This document shows positions 39,476 to 52,979 of a DNA stretch of 64,000 nucleotides, piece after piece. This stretch comes from Synaphobranchus kaupii (lineage: Eukaryota; Chordata; Actinopteri; Anguilliformes; Synaphobranchidae). Positions within the stretch are counted from its first letter, which is position 1; every line of letters begins with the position of its first letter. The notes below the pieces were generated by a model. It was not told the origin of the DNA and did no database searches. It saw nothing but the letters and a program-made list of their open reading frames with translations. The translations under genes and the position numbers were made by a program. The stretch spans positions 32,191,033-32,255,032 of the forward strand of contig CM056377.1 of assembly GCA_029718625.1 (NCBI GenBank), in the 5' to 3' direction.

Positions 39476-40373
39476 GGGGAGCCGAATGCGACATTAAACG
39501 CTATGATTTTACAGTGCATTTTTTCCAACATTTAATATAAATATCGCTTTTTTTTTCTCACATTTAAACAAAAAATGTACCCTTTTCCTCCATGTATGAT
39601 CTTTGAAAAAAAATTTATTTGTTCAATCCCAAAATGATACACATATATATAAGCTAAATGTTTTATTTAGTGGTTTATAACATTTAGCTAAATGTATGAA
39701 ACATTTAGCTAAATATTTAATTAAATGTATAAAACATTAGGTAAATGTACAAAACTTTTACTAAATGTATGAAACATTTAGCTAAATATTAAACTAATTG
39801 TATGAAATGTTTTACTAAATGTACAAAACATTTACTAAATGTATGAAACATTTTGCTAAATGGTTCGTACATTTAGCAAATGTTTTGAACATTTAGCAAA
39901 ATATTTTATACATTTAGCTAAATATTTAGCTAAATGTTTCATACATATACCTAAATGTTTTATACATTTAGTTAAATATTTAGCTAAATGTTTCAAACAT
40001 TTATATAAGTATTTGACTAAATGTTTCATACATTTAATAAATGTTTCATATGTGTACCTAAATATTTCATACACATTTAGTTAAATATTTCGCTAAATGT
40101 TTTATATATTTAGTAAATATTTAGCTAAATGTTTCATACATCTAGTTAAATGTTTATACATTTAGCTAAATGTTAAAAACCACTAAATAATAAAACATTT
40201 AGCTTATATATATAATTTTGGGACTGTACATTTAATATTTACATCACTTTTTTCAAATATCATAAATGTAGGAAAGGGATAGTTTTTTGTTTAAATAAAA
40301 AACAATATTTCCATTAAATGTTGGAAAGAATGCACTGTAAAATCATAGCATTTTATTTCACATTCGGCTCCCC
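39476..40373. mobile_element. Palindromic MITE with internal TAGCTAAATG minisatellite
   Basis: The ends GGGGAGCCGAATG are inverted repeats. The arms match outward-in for about 230 bases (ATGATTTTACAGTGCATT, AAGCTAAATGTTTTATT). The centre, about 39655-40200, is filled with short units built on ATTTAGCTAAATG and ACATTTAG, in inverted orientation about a midpoint near 39870. ORFs of 72-74 codons on both strands are products of this repetition. Confidence 0.75.
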
Positions 40374-41430
40374 AAATTTCTTAGACTTCCTCACATTTAT
40401 TTGATACATTACAGTATTCCGTTTAAAGATCAAAGGTTTTATGTGCTGTTATCTTTGACGCAGATGAAATTGAAGTCAAGTGTATCATTGCTGTACCATC
40501 ACTGGATAACACAAATGGACAGCATGTAGCAGTGTGGTTTATTGTGCATCCATGATGTTTTACAGATATTTACACAATGAACAATTCAAACAAATCAGAG
40601 ACTGAAGGCATCTAAAATTATTTACATATGACTGGCTGATCTTCCTGGTGACCATTGAGCTTTATGTTCAAGGGTTAATTTAGACGCCATAATTTTGAGA
40701 CATATGCCAAATATGAGACAAATAGTGAGTAATGTTAAACACAATCTGTTTAGTGACAGCCATGTTTTATGTAGTCAAAGACAAACAGCGAACAATATCT
40801 GTTTATGTGCAACTAAAGCCAAACCTGGTGCTAGCACCGATGTGACAATTATTGAATTATGTACAGCATGTGCAATATGAAATGAGGAATAAATAATTTT
40901 CCAGAGTTTGAATGCAGTCATCCTCCAGTAGATGGGGATATTCACCATACACAAACCATTGTGATTCAAAACTGACGAGTACATCGACTGATCAATGTAT
41001 ACTTAACACCCAGGATTGCATGTGATTCTGTGCCTTGTTTCACTTTCTTCAGTTTAAAATGGTAATAAACAATAATAATAATACTGTAAACTGTCTTTGT
41101 TGAATCTTAGTTTCTTCTCAATTTAGCTCAATTACATTTACAGGCTCAAATAGACGAAAACCAATTTCCCCTTAGAATTGTACAAATGGTTGCCACTAGG
41201 GGGATCAAAGGCAAATTGTTCAGTTTTTTTCTTCACCCAGCTTTGAGGTTTTATTTTATGTGAATGTGCATTTTTTCTGTCCCCTCGCAGGCAAATAATT
41301 TACATTGGTATGATTTAATCATGTCTTAAACGAATCCTCAAGGACATATCATGAACTGTATGTATATGGAACGTCATCTGTGTAGCTCTCTGTGACTATT
41401 CTTTTGTTGACAGAACACATAAAATCTAAC

Positions 41431-41466
<36 letters not shown>

Positions 41467-42822
41467 ATTGAAATACAAATGGTGAAGTTGTTCCAAATAT
41501 AAAAACCAAATTTCACATTTCATTACAAAAGCAATGTAAAAAGTAATTAAAATGAATACTGTGTGTTAAGTAATGATGAAACAACAATAAATTAACATGA
41601 ATAGGTCCTGATTAGTACGGGCCTGAAATAGATAATGATGCCTGACACAGTTATTGTAAAATGGCATTTCACAAACTGAGAAACTGCAAATGTCTCTGAA
41701 ATGTTTCACAGCAGTACATAGAGTTATGCTGAGAATAGTCTGGTACATTTTGCTTCTTGATTTTCAAAACTGTGTCCCTAATCTATCTAGATACAATTTA
41801 TTTTTATCTAGATAGATCAGATACAAAATGTAGATGTAATATTCTTCTTTCTGTGTCCATGCTGAGGAAATTGAGTCTACAGACTTTTCCTATGAAGAGA
41901 CGAAAAGGTTGAGCATGGGTGTGCGGTGGGAAGAGATGGATTCCTCATCTCTGGGGAATATCATTAGATCTGGACAGGGGGTGGTTAGTGGTGGCTGGGG
42001 GAGGGGTGACTCTTGTGCCTTTCTTCCTCCCTTCTCCCCAAGCCTAGGCTAGGTAATCCGCCAGTTATAACTGGTAGTCTGTAGAAGAGAGTCACAACTT
42101 ATTGTATTTTGCTAGCCCAGGACAGCTGTGTCTGACATGTGATTCCAGGCTTACAGGCCAGGAAATCAGATTTACCTCTGGGACATGCAGGGGAGGGGGA
42201 GATAGAACTGTTTTACCCTGGCAAATTCCATGCCCTCTCATCGCCTGATCTATTTTTACAAGTAACGGAAGTCCAAGATGGCTAAACAGTTAATAATGGC
42301 AAGCAATGAAAAAGAAACACATTTTAGGGGCGAAATATATTTTGTGAATTTAGATTTTTGTAAATTTCAAATGACGAAAAAGACATCACTCACCCAAACA
42401 GCAGGAATGTAGCTGTCATTAATTCAAGACCTGGCTGTTTCAGCCTCACTGGTCATTAGGAGTGGCCATGCCCGGAAACGGCAGTTGAGTTGCCTCCCAT
42501 GAACGTGGCCTTTACGCAGCCTGTTCACCATTTCCCCTCATGAGAGTCAAATGGTTCTCTACATGCTCATAAGGAAGGGAGACTGCTACAGTACACTCTT
42601 AAATTAGTCTTTTCCCGTCTGCTGGAACACTTGCAAGACAAGGCTGAAGTGAGAGGGCACTTGCAGTGTCGATGAGCAGAAACAGGGCTGGTAGATTGAC
42701 TGTATGTATGTCACAGATGCACAGGCTGGCAGCAGACAGAATGCAACGCCCAGACCATGCACCTCTGGCCCAACCTCCTTTTGGCTCTTTTTCCAACAAG
42801 TAAAGGAAAGGGAAAGAGGGAG

Positions 42823-42823
<1 letters not shown>
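40374..42823. other. Intergenic DNA with one TGAT repeat
   Basis: No exon is recognised. The TGAT repeat at 41431-41466 follows ACATAAAATCTAAC and may be the tail of a decayed retroelement. A short complementary pair, ATCTAGATA, lies near 41788-41820. Confidence 0.35.
41431..41466. repeat. (TGAT)n tetranucleotide repeat
   Basis: Nine uninterrupted TGAT units. Confidence 0.93.
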
Positions 42824-42917
<94 letters not shown>

Positions 42918-42924
42918 GTCTCTC
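42824..42924. repeat. (TC)n microsatellite, about 100 bases
   Basis: Perfect TC run with two breaks at the 3' end. It produces long Ser-Leu and Arg-Glu frames that are not genes. Confidence 0.96.
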
Positions 42925-45900
42925 AATAACTGCCTTTGTGCACATATACGCTTCATCTTCCCTTGCGTTTGCAAATGTGTCTGTATCATCAGCCATTATG
43001 TAAATATGACTCCTGTTTTAATTGGCCCTGGTTCACAACTTGGGTTTGTCCTTTTTTTCCAGTCGACAGGAAGACACAAATTTTGTGCAGATAATGTTGC
43101 ACAGGACTGGAATGAAGCAGCAGTAAAGTCAGGGCTGAAATGAGCCTTTGTCTGGAGTAATGCTGAGCTTGTAATTATATTTTCTCTGCAGAGTGAGTGT
43201 ACGAAAGAGTATCATGATTGTGAACCATTAAAAGCCAGGAATAAGTAATGTATATAGATATAATATTTCAAAGGTTCTGATTTGCATTTGTATAAATATT
43301 GTTATTTCAAGAGGAGCATAGTAAAATACTGTTGACAAGTAGTCTCAAACACTTTCAGACGTCCATGAGAATCATACAGACAATAAGCACAGGAGGGAGG
43401 GAGACATTCAAGGGCTGACTGGTTTATTTCTAGTTTGTCGGTTTCTAGCATGGCTGGCTGAGTCAATGGGCAGACTCCTTTCTGACTCAGTTTACATTCA
43501 TGTGTGATTGGTTTTGCCTTATCTACGGTTGATCTGAAGTGAAACAGATCAAGGAGGATCCCGTATGGCCGTCTGGTCTTCTTCAGCCCTGGAGATTTGC
43601 CTGGAGGTTGCATACTTGTGTCTCGTAAAGATGGCAAAAGGGCCTCAAGAGAGCATCAGCATTCATTCACCCTCCTGACACAATCTGAAAAAGACAAACA
43701 AAGATGGCATATAAATAATATACTTATTTCCTGAATGAAAGTAAAATAAAGCATCAAGTTGCAGGAAAACGTCTCAGTTTCCCCATGAACGTATTTTAGG
43801 AACTGAAACTTAAGTGCTACACATAATTACAGTAGCCTACATTGGGTTCATTTTGTGAAATTAAAAAGGGGATGTCCGTGACATGCCTTATCTTCTAAAT
43901 TGTGTATAAATACAGCAAGTCGCAAGGCAATGGAATGTTAATTCCATACATACTGTTGGCTGTGACGGCCACTGTAAGGTTAAATGTTTAAGTATGTGTT
44001 TCATATAGGCAATGTATGTTCTCCTCTGCCTACACTAAACATAATATGTGGCCTCACACAGACAAGTTTCAGAATGGGGAGGGTATAGGACTTGTTGATT
44101 GACCATCCAGTGCGGTACATAGTTTGCATGCTTTCAGAGTACGAGGCCACTGGGGTGTAGCTGTGCCTGGCCGCCCCTATGTTGCCTTTCTCCCTCCGTG
44201 GGACTGGTTTCACATTCCCCTTGCTGCTGTTTCTTTAAATTCAGCTTTATCTCCCCGCAATTCCCTGGCGGCCGAGCAGCTTTTCGGGGAGTTTTTACCA
44301 TAAAAGGCCAAAAGGAGTTGAGCTTGGGTTTCCTGTGGGAGGGATCTGGTTTCCCCGTCTGTGAAACTGGGGGCCTGGCTTTCCCTCAGCCTCCCCCCTT
44401 CCCAACCCCCCATCTCCACTCCGCTCTGCGTTTCTCTCTCTCTCTGCCTCTCCAACAGCAGTCTTAGTTCTCCTACTCCTTCACCCTCACTGTCTCACTC
44501 AAACTTTCTCCCTTTGTGGAACGAGAGGTCTGTGTGGAGAGTAGTTGCTTCTCACTATGACATCCTGCTCTTTTGTGACAGTGAGGCTGTGCTGTGGGCC
44601 CCTGCACTCCCTCTCCTGTAGAGTCCACCTTATCTTTTCTTCTTACCCACAATGCAGAGTACAGGATGGAACCTCCACGTAATGACAATTCTTAATTTTC
44701 TCTCCAAAGTAGTGTTATCTGCCCCACCTTTGTTAGACTTCTCAGCCACCAGCTCCTTGCCTCTTCTCAACGTCTATAGACAAACTATTTTTATAAAGAG
44801 CTGATATGGAGAGGAGTGGACTTCCTCCAGTGGTCGAATGCTCAGTTTCCTTTTCTGGAAGAACATTGGTGCTTATCAGTGTGGGCTATGGGCTCAGTCA
44901 CTGTCGTCTGCTTTGTAACAGCAGGCACTTCAACCTCACATCATTCCTTCACCTCGATATTTTAATATTCACACATGTTCATAATCATAAAACGCAACAT
45001 ATATGACAGAACAACCCCCCCCCCCCCCCCCCCCACCCCCCCCACCCCCTCTCCCCCACTGTAGAGCAGGTAGCTATTGTGGACTCCAATGTCCCTATTC
45101 CATCGTCCAAAACAGTTCAAGTAGCATCCGCACCCGGAACTATCGGGAACCTTGTTAAAACCTCCACGAACTTTGACAATTGTAATGATGAGAATTTGGG
45201 AGGAATTAATAACAAAACAAATTCTGTAAATTACAGCAATGCTGTAAATTAAACAAAAACACTCACTGCAAGCATCACAAGCTTGGAGGAGACTTCCATA
45301 ATTGTTGTTGGCTAGTCCTTGTTTGTTGCAGCTTCGCTTTGTCGATAGATATGTTTTTTCGAAAGTTGCTCCTGGATGTTTAAAAACGGTGGTTGGTTTG
45401 TTTGGTATATGACGATTCACAGGAAGTTCGCATTTGGCCAATCAGAAATGTACAGCACTGCTAGTTCTACCCCATAGTTCCTGGTACTTTTGTTTGATGC
45501 CCCTCTGGAGGAGTTGGTAAATTTAGTTCCGAGACCTATACATGGTACGTTGCTACTGGCAATGGAAACGCATCCGGAACCCGTGATCTTGGTCTCACAG
45601 TGCAGTACGATACAGAGATGGAAAAGGGGTACAATTTAAATCAGAAGTAAGGTTGAGGTGGCTGCCTTGCATTTCTCAGGTGAAAATAATGGCATCTGTC
45701 AACAATGAGGTCAAAAAAGGTCCCCTCCCACTTTCCCCAGTATCTCCCTCGTCCTTGTCCCAGAGAGAGAGACTGAAAATATTGAGTGATATTTTCCATC
45801 TATGCTGAGCCTTTACAGTAAAAGGCCCAAATAACCCTAAGTATCAGGTACCATCGTGTTGTTCATGATAGAGAACTTCTCAGAAATCCCAAACTGCCTC

Positions 45901-46148
45901 ATGTTTTGTCTCACATTACTTCACAAACCTAGCAATGCTCTCTCTTTCTTCCCCTGCTTGGACCTGACAATCAAGTCTTTAATTCAGTGTTAATTGATAG
46001 GAGGGTTTGAGGTTTCCATTCATTAAACAATATGTTATAATCATGAAAGGAAGCTAACCCATTTAAACTGATAAACTATCACTTAAAAAAATGTCTTCCT
46101 CTTCAAATAGTGAATAGATAATCATAAATAAAGTTATCAATATGTAGC
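42925..46148. other. Intergenic DNA with a long C-run, no gene recognised
   Basis: A C-rich homopolymer occupies 45015-45050. A 111-codon frame (43302-43637, minus) and a 159-codon frame (44962-45441, minus) have no recognisable domain; the second ends in the G-rich translation of the C-run and is not supported as a gene. Confidence 0.35.
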
Positions 46149-46845
46149 TTAAATTATTCAGCTTTTTTTTTTTACTTGGCCCTATTTTTACAAACTATTT
46201 CCACCATGCTGATCGGTAGTAACGATAATTTTGTTGTATCTTTCCTTTTCGAGCTTTGGTCACCCCAAGAACCGCTCTACTCTGCTTTACAATAGAGGCC
46301 TAGATACAGGTTCAATTTACTTCAAGAAAGTCCTGTTAAAAGTGGAAACGGGTGTGAAAGTTGAAATTCAGTTGCCAAAAATAAAAATTTGAATATATCC
46401 CGTTGCAAGCTCTGTGACGGTAGTTTACGTCAATTCACGCAAAAAAAAACAACCTTCATAGCTAATGTCGAAAATCCAAATCAAGAACCCATTGCAATGG
46501 CTGATTATTCGTCAGACTAGTAGGAGGATGTTGAGACTCTTCACTTTGATGGCTGGAATACACAGACAAAGAGCTAAATCAAATTGAAGAGGATAGAACG
46601 AGAACGGAGGCTGAGACAGAAAGTCAAGATGCAGAGTATTCAATGTATTACAGTTCAAATAAATATGGGTGGCCTGTACCTAAATACGCCCCATTGGACC
46701 CCATTGTAAAGCAGAGTGGAGTGGTTCTCGGGGGGGCCAAAGCTCAAAAAAGAAAGATGTGATAAAATTATTATTACCGATCAGCATGGTGGAAATAGTT
46801 TGTAAAAAGATCCAAGTCGGGAAAAACAATTAAATTATCCTTTAA
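46149..46845. mobile_element. TTAA-flanked palindromic MITE, 697 bases
   Basis: TTAA lies at both borders. About 46165-46335 is the inverted copy of about 46650-46835, sharing TTTACAAACTATTTCCACCA, GCTGATCGGTA, GAGCTTTGG and CTCTGCTTTACAAT. The ends are TTAAAGGATAATTT (inverted right) against a decayed left end. No coding sequence. Confidence 0.72.
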
Positions 46846-48129
46846 GTACTGATCGCATAAATGTATAGATCAATTGACTGACAAGTCTGGCTCTTATACA
46901 CAGTGTTACAGTTACAAACTACACCAATGTTATAAAACTTCAGTTCATCTGTTTGTTGCATTCCTCTCAGGTATGGGCACTTCTGAATAACAGCGAAGGG
47001 CAAAACACTTCCAAATAAGGAAGACTAATAATGATATCATGATATTCCTCTATTCAGGAAGTAGGTGGTGCGGGTGTAGTTCAATGTCTTAGTGTAAAGT
47101 CACAGCCAGAAGGCTGATTCTGTGTGACATCACAAGGGAAAGAGAACACCTGTGAAAACTGCATTCACAGACAGTCTGACATAACTGGTCAGACTGACTC
47201 ACATGTGAGTGTTGATGTTACTGTTTCTGAATTTTATGAGTGGCTGTGTCACATGTAGAAGCCACCCATTTCCCTTGGGGCTTTATCAGTGGTAAATCTG
47301 AACTTCAGAGTGTCAGTTCACAAAAAAGTGACTAAATTAAACTGTATTTCTTAAAATATACAGAGTCTGCCAAATAACTACATTTTAAGTCGTAAATTGT
47401 AAACAGAACTACTTTGGAATTTACTTGAAGGCACCCAGGCCAAAAAATGGCAAAAGAAAATGGAGGCTGTGAAAATTCCTAAAGAGGGTCTCACATTGAT
47501 AAGACATAAAAGTGGTACTGTTGAGACATGAATTGCTCTACTTCAGTCTAAAGAGTTGAAGACCGGTGAGGTCACACAGGTGGCTGTCCCATCACGTATT
47601 GGAGCTCCCTCATCTTGCCATGAGGCCCCTGGGAAAATACAAAGCTACCTTGCATCTGATTGGCTGGACCTGCTCCAAACATCTGTTTGTGGCTGCAGGG
47701 ATGAATTATTTCATGTGGAACTCCATAATTATGGAGAACGGCTGCGAGGCAATATTGTTTTTGGAGGAGGTGGACTTCACCGCGGATAACAGGGACCAGG
47801 TGCTCTGTCCTTGATAAACCAGGCACTGTACGCATTATTGACAAGTGTGATGAAGACATGATTATAGACACACAGCAGTTTATGTGTGAACCCAGAGGTC
47901 AAGGGAACTGGGAAAGAAATGTTGCATTTTGAGATCTCAAAACTGGCACCTGCATTGATGATGTATTGATGATGGTGTCTGGGTGGTGGGGGGAAATGGA
48001 ACATTTCAATAGCGATTATTTTCCCTCTGGAAATTTATGAACAGTAAGAAGCAAGGAATCACAGCACAAAGATGTGCAAGAAGGGAAAATAAAATACATT
48101 TCCACACCATAAAATGCATCTGATAAGAG

Positions 48130-48170
<41 letters not shown>

Positions 48171-49654
48171 TTTTCAGACTATTTAAAGATAATTTCAAGA
48201 CAATAATTTTTTAAAGAATTAAAGAATTAAAAAACATGTCAATTCATCATAGTATGATGAGAATAATATCTAAGGATTGTTTGTCTTTCATTTCCAAAAC
48301 AACACTTCCACTTTATATGGTTTTCCCTGGATGTGTTAAGATTGCCCACTCTGGCAATAATGAGAGAATTCTCTTGGATGAACAGTTCCTGAGGGTACTG
48401 AAACCTTGAGCTTTTTCTTCTCAAACATCCCCATTATATTTGTCCTTTGAGTTGTTATTCTCAATAGGGAACAGAAAGAGAGAACTAGGGGAAAATGTTG
48501 GCACAATATGTTTCCAATCACTAGAAGGCTACTGTCTGTTACTCAGTTTTACTGCAGTTTTGTATACATTCAAGAGAGGGTGCTGCATTTGTGAAATTCC
48601 TGAGGCTTCCCAGAGGTTATTTAGTCCTTTAAATCTCAGTGTCTCTTGTCTGTGTTCCAACACTAAATGCAACTACTTAAGAGGTAATGGTGTATTCAAA
48701 TTATATGAAGTATGGCGTAAAATGGTTGCAAATACATGCTTGGATTACCATTAGTCTTAATCATATTAGCACATATCAGAAAGTTGAGACGTGGGAACCC
48801 ACACATTTGTTCAGAATGTTTATAGGAAGTTTGATGCTTCTAATTGATGTTGTACTGTACTTGTACTCAAACAAAATTGAGATCATTCTTGTATCTCCAA
48901 TCTCCTTTTACTAATGCTTCCCTGTTCAAATAATCAACATAGAAAAACCCACAAGACAAACAATTTGGAGCCTCACAGAGGGGACCTTTTAACATTAAAT
49001 ACACTTGCCTGAGAATATTGTATATGACCCATTTGGGAAGAATGTGATGCCAGATGGAACCGTTTAATGCTCTAGACTCAGCTGTTTGCCACTTTGGACT
49101 GTTAACAGCATGACATTTTGCATTGCCTCTCAAAGCCTTTCTTGGACGCACCCTTGGGACTGTCACTGGGAATAATGTGCCCCCACTGATTTTGATTGCC
49201 CTGTCTTTTGTATACAGTATCCTGGAGTGGTTGTCAACAATTGTGCTGTCAGGCCTGACAAATGGTAGTAGTAAAACTAGGGACTCTTTATACTGTGTAT
49301 ATGTATATTTAACCCGCTAAGCCGCAACTTGGCGGATTGGCATATCTGCCATCCCGATGCAATGCAGTACAGTTAATGGCCCCCACTTCACATACATCTC
49401 CAATGTGTTGTTTCCAGTGATGAATAAGTGTCAATGTTATTCATTGCTGTAAATGTCCCCAGGTGCAATCAATGACTGTCACGCACTGGCAGGAGCATGC
49501 ATTTATATTTGACTAAGTGCCTTTATACAAGTTATATAAACAAGCAAAATGTCACACGGGATGCAAATGTACTGCACAGGATGATATTGGTAACTAACAT
49601 CAAAGTGGGTCCATTGTAGTGATGCATGAAAAGAACTTTGTCACAACTATGTGA
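46846..49654. other. Intergenic DNA with a GA repeat, no gene recognised
   Basis: (GA)n at about 48130-48168. Overlapping frames of 77-99 codons at 47556-47871 on both strands have no recognisable product. Confidence 0.35.
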
Positions 49655-51614
49655 CAGGGGGCCCTATCTTGGCGATCTTGGCGCTTAGTCTAAGCGTATG
49701 GCGTAAAGTCAATTTTGGGCGTGTCCAAGTCCATTTTTGCTATTTTAACGGCGTGTTTTTTTGGCGCTAAGCACGGCGCAAGGTGCAACTGGGCTGAACC
49801 TAGTCGCTTCATTAATTATAGGTGTGTCTTGGGCGTGACATGCAATAAACCAATCAAAATGTCATATCCCATTCCCTTTAAAAGCCTGCTTTTCCACCTT
49901 GGCGGATTGCTTGATGGCGAAACAAACATGCTCGTGCGTGTTCAGTGTGATCAAGGAATAGACTAAATGGAGTATGATCAATGTTATTCGGACTAACCAT
50001 TAGCCTATGAGTTCCCGGTAATTCCAGACAGGGCTGTTATTTTACAAAATATATGCGGTTAGATTTCGTTAAAAGGCCCTGCAACAGCTGAGAATAAGCT
50101 ATCAATGGCTTCAGTCTCACCTTAGAAAACGCCAAATTAGCCTGCTTGTTCAGCGAATTTTGTTTGATTATGCAATGAAAGTGTCAAACATCAATTCCAA
50201 GAGGCTGTTCTCATGGAGTTCTCGAAGTTCAAGCTTCATCCAAAGTTCATTAGGCTACCTGCATAGTAGGCTAATATTGATTAATAACATACATACCGTT
50301 ATTTTGCCTTAATGATGACACTAAATAGCCTACAATAAAGCTGTCAGGTTCGCAACCCATATGTTCACGCATATTTCCCCTTGTTTAATAATGTCCTGTT
50401 TATGGAAATGTGACCAATCCTTTAAAACAATCCACTTTCCCAGGAAGACCGTGAAATGTGCGACTTACAGCAGGGGAAACAGAGAACATGCAGCGCACGT
50501 ACAGAGAATGGCATTAAAATTAATTGTGAATTAATTGTGTAATGTGCTGCAAATTTGTTTTAGTTTCTAATTAGACGCTTAGTTCTCTTTAAAATTGTTT
50601 TGTTCAGTTATGGAATAACGGGTGAAATCAGCTGGGTTTTAAACGGTGAGAGTATGGAAACCTGGTCACTGTAATTTAAAAAAATATGAAGGACAAAGAA
50701 TAGCTAAGGTTACAATTTAGTTAACAAACTAACAACATTTATCTCCATTTTTTAACCATAGGCTATCGAAAAAAACCTTATGCACAGCGAATCCGCTGTA
50801 GCCTAGGCTATTTGAAAAACAATAAATGCAATATTCACTGGACAAGGTTTTGAACTTTTTTCAGTCACAAACCATTCTATTTACTTACAGGCTGTATTCA
50901 TAGATAAACAGAGCTGTATTGTAATGACATCTGAAGCGCATTTTCAGAACTTAAATGTCCGTCTATTGCCGTGCGCGAGTTTTCCATTGAATGACAATTC
51001 AGGCATTAGGTGTAAATGACAATTCGCGCATTAGGCTTGATATAGGTGTCATCAGCTGCTTTTTAATGGATAGCCATTGTCCCGTACCATCGCACATCGC
51101 CTGGATGTTGATGGAGTGGGCTGAAAGCAATTTAATGTGCATGGCATTCCCCTTCGCTGAGGGAAAGGTAGGCTATGGACCCTTTTATTATTATGTATTT
51201 TTTGATATAGGCTACACAATAATACTATTTCACATTGTAATCTTGATATTTTAATCATGCTTGTGCACGCCCCTGTGTGTAACAGACAGGAGGGTACGCG
51301 CATTGTGCACACGCCTTTGTAGACGCACTTATATGCGCCGTTAAAATAACATACAACTGCGACATGACTTTAGACCAGGTTAGTGGTGGTTCTAGCGCAA
51401 GCGCTTTCTGCTGGCTCAAGATAGCAATGCGCCAAAAAGAATCCTGGCCACTCATCATCTTAAGACCAACACGCCCAAACGGCGCAAGAGTACATGCTAG
51501 TTAAACGGCGTGAGCATTAGGCGTTATAATGAACCTACCGCCGGGTGTAAGATAGCAAAGACACTTGCGTTTGGGTTAGCGCCGCTTTGCGCCGGGTGTA
51601 AGATAGGGCCCTTG
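49655..51614. mobile_element. hAT-like non-autonomous element, about 1.96 kb
   Basis: The left end CAGGGGGCCCTATCTT and the inverted right end CAAGGGCCCTATCTTACACC match. Sub-terminal GC-rich motifs (GGCGTAAAG, GCGCCGGGTGTAAGATAG, CCGCCGGGTGTAAGATAG) occur near the ends, the last two as a direct repeat. The interior is AT-rich and without transposase. Flanking 8-base sequences do not match, so the hAT assignment rests on the ends only. Confidence 0.6.
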
Positions 51615-52925
51615 ATGTTAAACAAGCATTTTGCACACTACACTAATGTATTATTATATATAGGTTTATGCAAATGCATTCGCCAATATGAGCTGGGCTC
51701 TGCAGAGGGCTTATAGACTTGCATGCCACAAATGTTTGGTGTATTGGACTTGAATAATTTCAAGGGGTTGAAAGATGACTGCTGAAGTATTGTAGTCTCC
51801 AGAGATGATCCACGGCTGGAGAGCCTGCCACAATTAGTGAAAGCCGTCAATCCTTCCTGATACGGGTGCACAGTTATGCCAATGCCGAGGTGCAGTGTTG
51901 ATCCCCAGAGCTCAACACAAGTGAAATGCCACAGAATCCATCTTTTCAACACTCCAGCTGGAGCATGATCCAACAGTGGCCTGTCTGTCTGAAATCTGAT
52001 GACCCTCCCTTACTATGGCATGTATCTAATCTTTTTGGTATAATTAAAGTAATCGTACAGCAGTTTGACTCTGATGCAATGTCTAATTAACATGTATGTT
52101 AAAAAATATCCATAATTTAGAGAAGGACATATCTTTGCAGATACAGATCAGTTGATCAGTCATAGCCCACCGAGTTGGATTGGATATCCAAATGTAATAG
52201 CTGGAGAATATCCAGGTGATTTACATAGTTTGTGTTTTACAAATGTCACCTTAAGACCTTTTGGCAAGGTAGAGTACTGCGCTCAGAGATACAAAGCTAT
52301 GTTCCAGCTGGGATTTGAACCTATAATTGCCTGCGCACAACAGTGGCTATGGGAATTAGATTCGTGACCAGCTCTCATTACCAGCGCTCAAAACACTACT
52401 GCCTGAAATAAATCTGGCATTCAAGAATTCTCCACGTGTTCCTTATGGTTTAGAGAGAACATTCCCACTCATAAACAACAATGATGAAATTTCCTAAATG
52501 TAAATACCTGGTCTTAGTTATTTTAAATAGTTTACTTTGTAGTCTATTACTGTTGTTATTGTCATTATCATAGCTTGGTCCATAGTGACCTTTATTTTTA
52601 GACTGTTCAGCTGTTTAGCCACTGAGTTGTGAACAGACAAGTGGGCATGGGCTTCCAGTCCATCGACAGCTTCCCTCCACCACCCAGATCTTTCCACATT
52701 TATCCTGTAACATGGAATTCCACAACACTATTAAATAAGCAGAAACTCCCCTGTAGACATATCTCAGACCACCGATAGATAGAAAAAGGAAAGACAAAGA
52801 GACAAGTACTTACTGTTGGACTGATACAAAGGCCACTATTACAGAACACATATCAGTGAAAAACAGGGAACCCTTTCATTCACAGGGTATATTTTAGAAA
52901 TAAATTTCATCCTTCAATGGGAGTT
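51615..52925. other. Intergenic DNA, no gene recognised
   Basis: No exon, RNA gene or clear transposon is seen. Confidence 0.35.
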
Positions 52926-52979
52926 GTGCGAATTGTCTTGTGCTGTATATATATATATACAGCACAAGACAATTCGCAC
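52926..52979. repeat. Perfect 54-base palindrome
   Basis: GTGCGAATTGTCTTGTGCTG followed by a TA run and its exact complement; every base pairs from 52926 with 52979 inward. No spacer is left. It lies about 1.2 kb upstream of the tropomyosin start codon. Confidence 0.93.

Noticed and set aside
39856..40084. Repetitive Lys/Tyr-rich frames on both strands
   Set aside because: Products of the TAGCTAAATG minisatellite.
43302..43637. 111-codon minus-strand frame
   Set aside because: No recognisable domain or splice context; consistent with chance.
45015..45050. C-run as a possible G-quadruplex regulatory element
   Set aside because: A homopolymer next to no gene; more likely a slippage-prone or poorly assembled tract.
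44962..45441. 159-codon minus-strand frame
   Set aside because: Its C-terminal third translates a C homopolymer; no domain, no exon borders.
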